A stretch of 64,000 nucleotides of DNA from contig JAQUWL010000007.1 in assembly GCA_028692875.1 (NCBI GenBank), positions 1 through 64,000 of the forward strand. The letters are read 5' to 3'. Numbering within the stretch: the stretch's first letter is position 1; every line of letters begins with the position of its first letter. This document shows positions 27,767 through 36,295 of this stretch, in pieces. The notes beneath the pieces were generated by a model that was not told the DNA's origin, searched no databases, and worked only from the letters and a program-made list of their open reading frames with translations. A program made the translations under genes and the position numbers. The DNA is from Sulfurospirillaceae bacterium (GTDB lineage Bacteria > Campylobacterota > Campylobacteria > Campylobacterales > Sulfurospirillaceae).

Positions 27767-28821
27767 TAGATTATCTCCAGCTTAGCATTTATAGCACCTG
27801 CTCTTTTGATATTTTCCAAAATAGAGATAATATCTTTTGGCTTAGCGCCCATTTTATGAAGTGCTCGTGCCACATTGGCTACTGTAATGTACTGCTCTTT
27901 AATTTTGAGTTGATTTTCATTTGCTGCGATTTTTACATTACCGCCTATATCAACGCTTTTATCATCTTTTGAAAACTCTTTTTGTTCTTCAATTTTTATA
28001 GTCAAATCCCCATGCGTTATCACAACAGGGTCAATCTTTATGTTAATGCCAGAAACAACCGTTCCTGTTCGCTCATCAATAACGATTTTTTCCTCTTTTT
28101 CATAATCTACGTTTATATTAAGCGTCTTTGCCAAAAACTCCACCATGCTCAGCTCTTCGGGTCTATTTAGCTTTATTGTGCGAGGGTCTATCGCAACGGC
28201 TACATCTCCACCAAAGGCTATATTTATCTCATCTTGCACAGCGAGTGCAGCATTAAAATTGGAATTTTTCAAGCTTAAATTGGCACCTTTTTGACCAGAC
28301 AAATCATTGAAAATTTCTCTCTCCACTAAAGAACCACCGAAAATCGTACCAGCAGTTGCGTGGTTTAGTTGCCCACCACCCTTGCCGTTCATGCCACCTA
28401 TACTGATGGAGCCTTGAGAGAGTGCATATATCTTTCCATCTACGCCTTTCATTGGAGTTAAAAGTAGCGTTCCTCCTTGAATTGATTTTGCATCGCCGAT
28501 AGATGAGACAGTAGCATCAAGCTTATCGCCTTGGCGTGCAAACGGTGGCAGTTTTGTAGTTACTATTACTGCGGCTATATTTTTGGATTTGATATCATCT
28601 GGACTGATTTTAACATTTACCGTTTGTAGCAGATTTGAAAGGGAGCGAAGTGTAAATTCAGAAGAAGAACCATCGCCCGTACCACTTAGACCCACAACCA
28701 AACCATAGCCTATTAGTTGGTTTTCTCTAACCCCTATAACATTGGCGATATCACCTATTTTTTCAGCATAAAGCGAAGAAAAACAAAGCACAGATAAGAT
28801 TATAAACACTACTCTTTTCAT
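27766..28821 (-). CDS. flgI: Flagellar P-ring protein FlgI
   Basis: FlgI forms the periplasmic P-ring around the rod. The start at 28821 gives the signal peptide [19 protein letters not shown] and fits an AGGT/AAGGG ribosome site; a longer frame from 28857 has no support. Mature-chain motifs are [40 protein letters not shown] and [20 protein letters not shown], both characteristic. The C-terminus reads [34 protein letters not shown], another signature. The length is 351 residues. Confidence 0.96.
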   Translation of the reverse strand: MKRVVFIILSVLCFSSLYAEKIGDIANVIGVRENQLIGYGLVVGLSGTGDGSSSEFTLRSLSNLLQTVNVKISPDDIKSKNIAAVIVTTKLPPFARQGDKLDATVSSIGDAKSIQGGTLLLTPMKGVDGKIYALSQGSISIGGMNGKGGGQLNHATAGTIFGGSLVEREIFNDLSGQKGANLSLKNSNFNAALAVQDEINIAFGGDVAVAIDPRTIKLNRPEELSMVEFLAKTLNINVDYEKEEKIVIDERTGTVVSGINIKIDPVVITHGDLTIKIEEQKEFSKDDKSVDIGGNVKIAANENQLKIKEQYITVANVARALHKMGAKPKDIISILENIKRAGAINAKLEII

Positions 28822-28873
28822 ACCTACCCTTTGGCATATTTGCACAAAGTAAAGCAATTAATGTTCCAGATGT

Positions 28874-29443
28874 TTAGAGGTAGTAGCTTAGTGTGGTTTT
28901 TCCAAATTTTCGAGATTTTTTCAGCATATAGTGGGCTATTTTTTCGGGTAACGCTTCAGTGCTTAGATGCTCAACAATAATAGCTTTTGCTGTTGGTATC
29001 TTCTCTATCAAAGAGATAGTATCTTTATATATGCTTTGCATACCTTCGCGAATACAAAATGGAGGGTCAAGATAAAAATAAGCAGGTTTTGGCAAACTTG
29101 GCAACAAATCTTCAAGTGCTTTAAAACTATCGCCTTGTATACATGTACAACCATCTTGAAAAATATTTTTACAATTTTCCCTTAAAGTTAAAAATGCTTT
29201 TTTATCTTTTTCTATAAAGTAAGCGTGTTTTGCCCCTCTGCTTAGTGCCTCCAGACCCATTGAGCCACTTCCTCCAAAAACTTCCACAAAAACCTCATCA
29301 ATAATCTCTTGCTGGAGTGTGTTAAAAAGAGACTCTTTAACGATGGATTTGGTGCTTCTTGTGGTTTGCAAAGATGGGAGCTTAAGCTTTTTGCCCTTAA
29401 ATCTTCCCGCACTAATAGTCGTAGTTAAATCATCAGTTTTCAC
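28874..29443 (-). CDS. rsmD: 16S rRNA (guanine966-N2)-methyltransferase RsmD
   Basis: RsmD methylates G966 of 16S rRNA. The protein shows ISAGRFKGKKLKLP at the N-terminus, the RSTKSIVKESLFNTLQ block, the SAM-binding VEVFGGSGSMGLEALSRGA near residue 55 and the catalytic DPPF motif in YFYLDPPFCIREG. At 189 residues it is normal. It overlaps the upstream unknown gene by eleven bases. Confidence 0.93.
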   Translation of the reverse strand: MKTDDLTTTISAGRFKGKKLKLPSLQTTRSTKSIVKESLFNTLQQEIIDEVFVEVFGGSGSMGLEALSRGAKHAYFIEKDKKAFLTLRENCKNIFQDGCTCIQGDSFKALEDLLPSLPKPAYFYLDPPFCIREGMQSIYKDTISLIEKIPTAKAIIVEHLSTEALPEKIAHYMLKKSRKFGKTTLSYYL

Positions 29444-29795
29444 AATACTCTTTTATCGTTTTTATAAGCTCTTGTCTGAAATTTTCAGTCAATAAGTTAA
29501 TCTTATCTTCCAAAATCTCTTCATTTATAATATGTAAGCTCTCTGATGGCATATCGCTTTTTTTAAGAATTCTCTGTCTATAAAATTTTTCCAGCCCTAA
29601 AATTAAAGCGGATTTGGAAAAAGGCAAGATCAAATCTCCATCAATGGACGAAATCAAAAACACAGGTTTGTCTATCTCTATCTTTTGGTCGCTAATTACA
29701 AAATCACACTGCTTAAAAGAAACAATTTTATCGCCCAAAAAACTCTTCAGTGCTTCTGCGAGCAAAAGAGATTGGCAAATAAGTGTGATTTTCAT
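29433..29795 (-). CDS. Unknown protein upstream of rsmD
   Basis: This 120-residue protein is not recognised. It starts MKITLICQSLLLAEALKSFLGDKIV, a beta-alpha start like a receiver or Rossmann fold but without the acidic pocket of receivers, and has a charged helical C-terminus. It has no signal peptide or membrane helix. It overlaps rsmD by eleven bases and is the first gene of the leftward rsmD-flgI-flgK transcription unit. Confidence 0.65.
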   Translation of the reverse strand: MKITLICQSLLLAEALKSFLGDKIVSFKQCDFVISDQKIEIDKPVFLISSIDGDLILPFSKSALILGLEKFYRQRILKKSDMPSESLHIINEEILEDKINLLTENFRQELIKTIKEYCEN

Positions 29796-29886
29796 AAAAT
29801 TCCTTACATGTAAAGATGACGCTATCTTATCAAAGAGATTATAAAAAAGTCATAACAAGAGAGCAAAAATATTTTTACACAAACAC

Positions 29887-29913
29887 TAAACAAATGAAAA
29901 TTATGGTCGATTT
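29887..29913 (+). promoter_or_regulatory. Sigma-28-type promoter of flaG-fliD-fliS
   Basis: TAAA at 29887-29890 is followed after exactly 15 bases by GTCGATTT at 29906-29913. This agrees with the Campylobacterota FliA consensus (TAAA-N15-GCCGATAA, CGATWT in Campylobacter). The flaG start codon is about 40 bases downstream behind an AAGGAGG-type ribosome site. FlaG, FliD and FliS are late flagellar genes usually controlled by sigma-28. Confidence 0.65.
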
Positions 29914-29954
29914 AGTGCATAAGAAAGCCTATTAATGTCAAGGAGGACAAAAAA

Positions 29955-30323
29955 ATGGATATATTCAGTGTAACAGGAAAGCAAGCCGAAGCAAGCGCAA
30001 ATGTCGCCAAAGTAAGCTCACAGACTCAAGTTCGACAAGTTGAGCAAACGCATCAGATTGAAAAATCTCAAAGAGAAGGTCAGCAAGACAAGCAGGAGAT
30101 GATTGATTCTCTCAACAAGACCGTTGATGACTTGAACAATCAAATGGGTGCTCTTGAAACAAATGTTAGGTTTGGCTTTAATGACAAGATAAGCACTATG
30201 TTTGTAAATGTTATGGAGCGAAGCACTGGAAAAATGATTCGCAAAATACCAACCGAAGAGGCAATGAAACTCTCGGAGCGTATGAAAGAGATCGTGGGAA
30301 TGATTTTCGATAAAAAAGGATAG
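29955..30323 (+). CDS. flaG: FlaG family protein
   Basis: FlaG-family proteins influence filament length. The 122-residue protein has a Gln/Ser/Lys-rich N-terminal half and a C-terminal beta/alpha half with LETNVRFGFNDKISTMFVNVMERSTGKMIRKIPTEEAMKLSERMKE, which is the family signature. It is the first gene of the flaG-fliD-fliS-fliT-like operon, with a strong AAGGAGG ribosome site and three bases before fliD. Confidence 0.92.
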   Translation: MDIFSVTGKQAEASANVAKVSSQTQVRQVEQTHQIEKSQREGQQDKQEMIDSLNKTVDDLNNQMGALETNVRFGFNDKISTMFVNVMERSTGKMIRKIPTEEAMKLSERMKEIVGMIFDKKG

Positions 30324-30326
30324 AAA

Positions 30327-32003
30327 ATGGCAACATCTTCAGTTAGCTCATTAGGCTTAGGAAGTAATGGGGTACTTACATATGACACTATCGACAAACT
30401 TAGAGCCGTGGACGATAATGCACAGATAACACCTATTGACAACAAGCTTTCAGAAAACTCGACCAAAAAGTCAGATTTGTCTATTATTACAACATTGACG
30501 GCATCTCTAAAATCAATGACGAGTTCTTTATCTGATGAATTAAGCTATCTAAAGAGAAATGGTAGTGTCACAGGAGATGCGGTAACTGCTTCAGTATCAT
30601 CTGGAACAGCTATACAATCATTTACTCTAGATGTTACAACTGTTGCCAAAAAAGATGTTTATCAAAGCAACACTTTTGCTGCAACAACATCAACTTTCAC
30701 AGCCACCAATGATACCATTAGAATAACCGTAAATGGCGTAAATTATGACATTGATGTTGATGCTACGACCACTTTGAGCGAGTTTAAGGATGCGGTTTAC
30801 GACGCAACAAATGGAAAAGTAACAGCCTCTATCTTAAATGTTGGCGGAACAGAACCATATAGACTTATACTAAAATCCACTAGCGAGGGCGAAAGTAACG
30901 CTATCACACTATCTTCAGCAGGTGGTGGAACGGCAGTAACAGACCTAGGTCTTGATAACGTAGACAATCATATACAAACTGCTTCAAATGCGGTTTTTAC
31001 TTATGATGGCGTAGAAGTTGTACGCTCATCAAACAGTGTAACAGATTTGATTGTGGGCGTAAGCCTATCTATCAAAGAGGTTGGAAGCAGTACTGTTTCT
31101 ATCACTAACGACACTAGCGACCTAGTAAATGATTTAGAGTCTTTTGTCTCAAAATACAATGAGCTTATTAGCAATTTGAATGAAGCAACAAAATACGATA
31201 GCGACCTTGAAACGGCAGGAACATTTCAAGGCGTAAGTCAAATTACCTCACTTGCTTCTGCCATAAATCGCCAACTACTAAGCGTGGATGAAGAAGGAAG
31301 AGCACTTACAAATTATGGTTTAACACTCAACGATGGAGGAGTCCTTGAATTTGACAGCACCGTTTTCAATGAAAAAATATCTACCGACAGTGCGGATGTA
31401 GAGGATTTTTTCAGAGGCTCGACCACCGTCTACGCAACCAATATATACTCAAGCACAATAAGTGCAGGAGCGATTGATGTGGTGGCAGATGATTTTAAAA
31501 TCAATGGCACAAGCATCATTTTTAGCACAAACGGAACAGCAAGCGAAAATGCCCTAGCTCTAAGAAACGCCATAAACGGTGCTTCGATATCCGGCATAAG
31601 TGCATCACTTAACTCTGATGGAACAAGTATTAAAATCTCAAGTGAAGGAGGAGATGATGTTGCCATTACGGGCAATTCAACTCTTTTGGCATCACTTGGA
31701 CTTGAAAGCAAAAGCATTCTAGGCAAAAGCAGTACGAGACATGGTGTTTTTTACAACTTCAATACAACTCTTGCAAGCTATATTGATGAGAGCGATGGTA
31801 TTTTAACACTATTTGAAACACAGCTTACAAACGAAAGTAGTGCACTTACAACCGAAAGAGCTAGAAGTGTTGCAAGGCTTGATGCAAAATATGACATATT
31901 AGCAAATCAATTTATGGCATATGATGCTCTTATCTCAAAGCTTAACAGCCAGTTCTCGTCCTTGTCACTAATGATAAGCCAATCAGTTTCAACAAGCAAT
32001 TAA
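30327..32003 (+). CDS. fliD: Flagellar filament cap protein FliD
   Basis: FliD caps the growing filament and catalyses flagellin addition. The N-terminus is SSLGLGSNGVLTYDTIDKLRAVDDNAQITPID, the D0 start of the family, and the C-terminus (about residues 480-558) forms the long helical D0/D1 region with a stretch of Ser/Asn/Thr-rich residues at the end. Middle domains contain the repeated beta segments TFTATNDTIRITVNGVNYDI. At 558 residues the size is normal. Confidence 0.93.
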   Translation: MATSSVSSLGLGSNGVLTYDTIDKLRAVDDNAQITPIDNKLSENSTKKSDLSIITTLTASLKSMTSSLSDELSYLKRNGSVTGDAVTASVSSGTAIQSFTLDVTTVAKKDVYQSNTFAATTSTFTATNDTIRITVNGVNYDIDVDATTTLSEFKDAVYDATNGKVTASILNVGGTEPYRLILKSTSEGESNAITLSSAGGGTAVTDLGLDNVDNHIQTASNAVFTYDGVEVVRSSNSVTDLIVGVSLSIKEVGSSTVSITNDTSDLVNDLESFVSKYNELISNLNEATKYDSDLETAGTFQGVSQITSLASAINRQLLSVDEEGRALTNYGLTLNDGGVLEFDSTVFNEKISTDSADVEDFFRGSTTVYATNIYSSTISAGAIDVVADDFKINGTSIIFSTNGTASENALALRNAINGASISGISASLNSDGTSIKISSEGGDDVAITGNSTLLASLGLESKSILGKSSTRHGVFYNFNTTLASYIDESDGILTLFETQLTNESSALTTERARSVARLDAKYDILANQFMAYDALISKLNSQFSSLSLMISQSVSTSN

Positions 32004-32014
32004 AGGATAAAAAA

Positions 32015-32395
32015 ATGAAAACAAATTTAGCATATTCGGCATATTCACAAAATAACGTCTCAATTGAGTCGTCAGAGAAGCTTATCAAAATGCTTTATGA
32101 AGGAATACTTAGATTTGCTTCACAAGCCAAAAGGGCCATTGAGCTTGAGGACTGTGAAAAAAAGGTTTATTGGATAAATAGAGCAAGTGCTATCTTTGCG
32201 GAACTTATAAATTCACTAAATTATGATGGCGGACAGATAGCATACTATCTTAATGGATTGTATATACATCAAATCAAAACGCTTTCAGAGGCAAATATAC
32301 AAAACGATACAAAAAAGATAGATCAGGTCCTACATGTAACTAAAGAGCTACTTAGTGCTTGGAATGATGAGATTAGCGATGAAATGGCTGAATGA
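32015..32395 (+). CDS. fliS: Flagellin export chaperone FliS
   Basis: FliS binds the flagellin C-terminus before export. The protein starts YSAYSQNNVSIESSEKLIKMLYEGILRFASQAK, which includes the LIxMLYEG motif typical of FliS. It is all-helical and 126 residues long. The 3' end overlaps the FliT-like gene by 17 bases. Confidence 0.94.
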   Translation: MKTNLAYSAYSQNNVSIESSEKLIKMLYEGILRFASQAKRAIELEDCEKKVYWINRASAIFAELINSLNYDGGQIAYYLNGLYIHQIKTLSEANIQNDTKKIDQVLHVTKELLSAWNDEISDEMAE

Positions 32396-32600
32396 GCTTA
32401 AAGTTGCAATCATAGAAAAAGATACAAATAGTATCGGCTTGCTTGTAAAGTCGATGCCACAAATAAACGATTTAAATCACGCAATAGAGGCTCAAGCACT
32501 CATATCTCAGGCGATACAAATTATAGATAAAGAAAAAACAAAAGCAATGGAAATGATGAAAAAAATCAAACAAACCAAAGCTTTTGTTCAGAATCCCTAA
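32379..32600 (+). CDS. Small helical protein after fliS, FliT-like
   Basis: The frame gives 73 residues from ATG 32379 (81 from 32355, which is deeper inside fliS). It is highly charged and helical, with about three heptad segments. The position directly after fliS, where many bacteria carry fliT, and the size suggest a FliT-type chaperone for FliD. The sequence itself gives no specific family signature. It ends next to the 3' end of the opposing symporter gene. Confidence 0.6.
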   Translation: MKWLNELKVAIIEKDTNSIGLLVKSMPQINDLNHAIEAQALISQAIQIIDKEKTKAMEMMKKIKQTKAFVQNP

Positions 32601-34238
32601 TCAATCCTCAAAACATTTTTTAATCAACTGCTCGTCTTCTTGTTTTGTTATCAAGGAGACGATAACAGCAGTCAATATTGAAAGTGGCAATGCCACTATC
32701 ATAGCATCAACAAAGATGATTTTTCCACTAAGTAGTGAATTTGCACCGAAAAGCATTTTGCAAATACCTAGCTCTTTTGCCTCTTGAAAATGAACAAACA
32801 AAAGCCAAAAAGTTGTGACAGCCGTACCTACAATCATTGAAGCAATAGCACCTTTGCGTGTCATACGTCTCCAGAAAAGCCCACCAAAATATGTTGGCAA
32901 AAATATACTTGCACACAAGGCAAAAAAGATAGCCGTACTTCTTGCAATAATGGCTGGTTGCTTATCAAAAACATAAGCTAAAGCAACAGAGACAATAATC
33001 ATTAAGACGATTCCAACACGAGTGACCGCCATTGAGCTGTATTTTTTATTGCCGATTTGCTCAAATACGTCACGGCCTATTGCTGTTCCCATTGTGTGAA
33101 ATTGGCTTGAAAGTGTACTCATTGCAGCAGAAATGAGTGCAAACAAAAAGATAAATGCAAACCATTTTGGCATCGCAACATTGATAAAATGAGGAATAAC
33201 TTTTCCAACACCGCCAGCACTTTGAAGAGCGTTTTTACCCTCGTTGAACTCATAATACCAAACATTAGTAAGCGAACCTACAATAAAAACAATTCCCGTC
33301 ATTGCAACAATAAACACACCGCCAATTAAAACAGCACGATTTAGCTCGTTTTTACTCTTAACGGTCATAAATCGGACAACAAGTTGTGGTTGAGCCAAAA
33401 CACCCACGCCAACACCCATTGTAATTGTAGTTATAACAAAAAGCCAACCCTCAGAGAGAAAAAGTGGCATTTTATCCCAACCTTGAAAACCCCACTTCAT
33501 CGAAAGTTTCATCATAAAATCAGGACTTCCTGGTTTTAAGCTTTTCATATCCACACTAGCAAGTGATGCAACTGTTTTATCCCAAACCATAGAGAGCTTA
33601 GAAAATCCAGCGTCCACTCCCCCTACAGCATTAAAAACCATAAACAAAAGAAAAATCATCGCCACAAACATAATCACACCTTGCAGAGCATCGGTCAGCA
33701 TAACACCTTTAAGACCTCCTGCAAGCACGTAACCTGTTATGATAATAGAAAACACCAAAAGTGCCATATGATAGTCTGTATTAAAATAAACCACCAAAAA
33801 TTGGGTACCACCTATAAGCACAGCAGCAGCATATAAAGGCATAAAAAAGGCAATTAAAACACCGCCAAAAACTTGAATAAATTTGGAATTAAACCTCTTT
33901 CCCAAGAGCTCAGGAAAAGTATGAGCATTTAGCCTTACACCCAACTTTCTTGTAGGATTGCCCAAAAAAACAAATGCCACAAAAATACCGATAAAGATAT
34001 TGCAAAACGTAAGCCACAACAAAGAGTTACCCAACCACGCAGCAACACCTCCAAAACCTACAATGGCAGAGGTTGAGATAAAAGTTGCGCCATAACTTAG
34101 TGCCATAACAAAAGGATGAGTATTGCCACCAGCGATTAGATAATCAGCTGAATTTTTTGTCTGCTTGTACCCCACAAAACCTAGATATCCAAGTGTTGCC
34201 AAATAGGCAATAATGATAATATTTTCAAGCAAGCCCAT
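32601..34238 (-). CDS. Sodium:solute symporter family permease (copy 1)
   Basis: A 545-residue SSS-family transporter with about 13 hydrophobic segments. The N-terminal half has GYKQTKNSADYLIAGGNTHPFVMALSYGATFISTSAIVGFGG, and the middle has GYVLAGGLKGVMLTDALQGVIMF, both close to the acetate/carboxylate and VC_2705-like symporters. The C-terminal LFALISAAMSTLSSQFHTMGTAIGRD is also an SSS signature. The copy 2 gene upstream is very similar along its length. The start overlaps the stop of the 55-residue accessory gene (TAATG), so the pair is translationally coupled. The substrate is unknown; the neighbouring ior/paaK operon suggests an aryl or small carboxylate. Confidence 0.9.
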   Translation of the reverse strand: MGLLENIIIIAYLATLGYLGFVGYKQTKNSADYLIAGGNTHPFVMALSYGATFISTSAIVGFGGVAAWLGNSLLWLTFCNIFIGIFVAFVFLGNPTRKLGVRLNAHTFPELLGKRFNSKFIQVFGGVLIAFFMPLYAAAVLIGGTQFLVVYFNTDYHMALLVFSIIITGYVLAGGLKGVMLTDALQGVIMFVAMIFLLFMVFNAVGGVDAGFSKLSMVWDKTVASLASVDMKSLKPGSPDFMMKLSMKWGFQGWDKMPLFLSEGWLFVITTITMGVGVGVLAQPQLVVRFMTVKSKNELNRAVLIGGVFIVAMTGIVFIVGSLTNVWYYEFNEGKNALQSAGGVGKVIPHFINVAMPKWFAFIFLFALISAAMSTLSSQFHTMGTAIGRDVFEQIGNKKYSSMAVTRVGIVLMIIVSVALAYVFDKQPAIIARSTAIFFALCASIFLPTYFGGLFWRRMTRKGAIASMIVGTAVTTFWLLFVHFQEAKELGICKMLFGANSLLSGKIIFVDAMIVALPLSILTAVIVSLITKQEDEQLIKKCFED

Positions 34239-34405
34239 TACAGCTCCTCGTTAATTTTATCTTCGTCTTTATCCCATGATGATGTGTCTAGAACTTTTTC
34301 TTCCTTGTCTTTGTTCCAATTTATCGCACCATAAACTATACATAAAATCACACTACCACACATTAACCAAAAAGCCAGTCCAACTCCCAAGTCAAATGAA
34401 CCCAT
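34238..34405 (-). CDS. Symporter small accessory protein
   Basis: A 55-residue reading frame begins at ATG 34405 behind an AAGGAT ribosome site and ends by overlapping the symporter start. The protein has one N-terminal membrane helix (LGVGLAFWLMCGSVILCIVYGAI) and a charged cytoplasmic tail ending in KDEDKINEEL. A small single-helix protein encoded next to SSS-family symporters is known as the symporter small accessory protein. It is found between the two symporter copies and nothing comparable precedes copy 2. Confidence 0.8.
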   Translation of the reverse strand: MGSFDLGVGLAFWLMCGSVILCIVYGAINWNKDKEEKVLDTSSWDKDEDKINEEL

Positions 34406-34421
34406 ACTTTATCCTTTTTAT

Positions 34422-36059
34422 CTAATCGTTAAAACACATATCAATATGTTTTTTATCTTCTGGCTTAGTCAATACAGATACCACAACTGCACTCAAGGAT
34501 GAAAGTGGCAATGCTATCAACAAAGCATCCACGTAAATTATCTTTCCACTCAAAAGCGAATCAACACCAAATAAAGCTTTGCATAATCCTAAAACTTTCG
34601 CCTCTTGAAAATGAACAAATAGCAACCAAAAACTCGATACAAAAGCACCAATAAACATTGAAAATATAGCACCCTGCCTTGTCATACGCTTCCAAAAAAG
34701 CCCTCCCAAATATGATGGCAAAAAGATACTGGCACAAAGAGCAAAAAATACAGCTGTGCTTCTTGCGATGATAGCAGGCTGATTGTTAAACATATATCCC
34801 AAAGTTACCGAAATAACTATCATGACTACAACACCGATTCGAGTTATTTTCATAGAGTTATATTGCTTGTTACCAATTTGCTCAAAAAAATCTCTCCCAA
34901 TAGCAGTTCCCATTGTGTGAAATTGGCTTGAGAGCGTACTCATAGCCGCCGAGATAAGAGCAAACAAAAATACAAACGAAAACCATTTTGGCATTGCTAC
35001 ATTTATAAAATGAGGTATTACTTTCTCTATGCTCCCAGCACTTTGAAGGGCATTTTTGCCCTCATTAAATTCATAGTACCAAACATTGGTTAAAGCACCC
35101 ACCATATAGGCAACACCCATCGTTACAAAGATAAAAATACCGCCAATAAGCACAGCTCGATTGATTTCATTTTTGCTTTTTACAGTCATAAAACGAACGA
35201 CAAGTTGCGGTTGTGCCAAAACACCAATACCTACACCCATCGTAATAGTAGTTATCATAAATAACCAGCCTTCTGAAAAAAACAGAGGCATCTTGTGCCA
35301 ACCTTGAAAACCCCAGTTCATAGAGAGTTTCATCATAAAATCTGCGCTACCTGGCTTCAAATCTTTCAAGCTAGTATGAGCCAAAGGAGCTACTGTATGA
35401 TCCCAAACAGTGCTAAATTTTGCAAATGCACTATCCATTCCTCCAAGTGAATAAATAGTCATAGCCAAAAGTATAGCCATCGCCATAAACATAATCACAC
35501 CTTGCAAAGCATCGGTCAACATAACGCCCTTAAGACCACCTGCTAGAACATAGCCCGTAATGATAATGGAAAAAACCAAAAGTGCCATATGATAATCAAC
35601 TTGAAAATATGCCGAGACAAATTGCGTTCCACCAATCAATACAGCAGAAGCATACAAGGGCATAAAAATAACTATCAAAAGCCCTCCAAACATTTGAATA
35701 CCCTTTGAACGGTAACGCTTACCCAGAAACTCTGGAAAAGTATGTGCATTTAGACGAAGTCCCATTTTGCGAGTTGGATTGCCAAAAAAAACAAATGCCA
35801 CAAAAATACCGATAAATATATTGGCAAAAGTCAGCCACAAAATTGAGTTGCCAAGCCACGCAGCAACACCTCCAAAACCAACAATAGCAGCTGTCGAGAT
35901 AAAGGTGGCTCCGTAACTCATAGCCATCACAAACGGATGAGTATTGCGTCCTGCTAAAAGATAATCCGCCGAATTTCTAGTCTGTTTGTATCCCACAAAA
36001 CCTAGATATCCCAAAGCACCCAAATAGACGATAATAATGATATTTTCGATTATTCCCAT
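34422..36059 (-). CDS. Sodium:solute symporter family permease (copy 2)
   Basis: A 545-residue SSS transporter, near-duplicate of copy 1 with the same motifs (GVLAQPQLVVRFMTVKSKNE, ALISAAMSTLSSQFHTMGTAIGRD). Differences are concentrated in the loop near residues 205-235 and in the C-terminus. The ATG at 36059 lies eight bases after AGGAT and is preferred to the ATG two codons upstream, which would sit next to the ribosome site. It is first in the leftward unit copy 2 - accessory protein - copy 1. Confidence 0.9.
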   Translation of the reverse strand: MGIIENIIIIVYLGALGYLGFVGYKQTRNSADYLLAGRNTHPFVMAMSYGATFISTAAIVGFGGVAAWLGNSILWLTFANIFIGIFVAFVFFGNPTRKMGLRLNAHTFPEFLGKRYRSKGIQMFGGLLIVIFMPLYASAVLIGGTQFVSAYFQVDYHMALLVFSIIITGYVLAGGLKGVMLTDALQGVIMFMAMAILLAMTIYSLGGMDSAFAKFSTVWDHTVAPLAHTSLKDLKPGSADFMMKLSMNWGFQGWHKMPLFFSEGWLFMITTITMGVGIGVLAQPQLVVRFMTVKSKNEINRAVLIGGIFIFVTMGVAYMVGALTNVWYYEFNEGKNALQSAGSIEKVIPHFINVAMPKWFSFVFLFALISAAMSTLSSQFHTMGTAIGRDFFEQIGNKQYNSMKITRIGVVVMIVISVTLGYMFNNQPAIIARSTAVFFALCASIFLPSYLGGLFWKRMTRQGAIFSMFIGAFVSSFWLLFVHFQEAKVLGLCKALFGVDSLLSGKIIYVDALLIALPLSSLSAVVVSVLTKPEDKKHIDMCFND

Positions 36060-36295
36060 CCGCATATCCTTTTATTTAATTGGCACATTATATCTTGTAT
36101 TTTTTTACAAGTTTATTTTTAGGTTAAGTTTTGAAGTGTTTAAAGAAAGTCGTTTCTTTTTTTCTCATATCATCCTAAAATTTAAGCTCAAGCATCTCTT
36201 TTTGGCTATTTTTGGAACAAATAAGCACTTTATAAAGATATTTTAAATACTCTTTAAAACATTAATACACAAACGCATATTGGAGCAAAAAACTT
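36060..36295. promoter_or_regulatory. Divergent symporter / iorA intergenic region
   Basis: This 236-bp AT-rich region separates the leftward symporter unit from the rightward ior-paaK operon. It should carry promoters for both. I see no confident regulator palindrome; a TGGCAC near 36083 lacks a proper -12 GC element at the spacing sigma-54 needs. A GGAG ribosome site lies upstream of iorA. Confidence 0.3.

Noticed and set aside
36081-36110. Sigma-54 promoter (TGGCAC) near the symporter gene
   Set aside because: The -12 GC element is not at the required spacing.
36037-36246. 69-residue plus-strand frame before iorA
   Set aside because: It begins inside the opposing symporter gene, has no ribosome site and is Phe/Lys-rich from AT-rich intergenic DNA.
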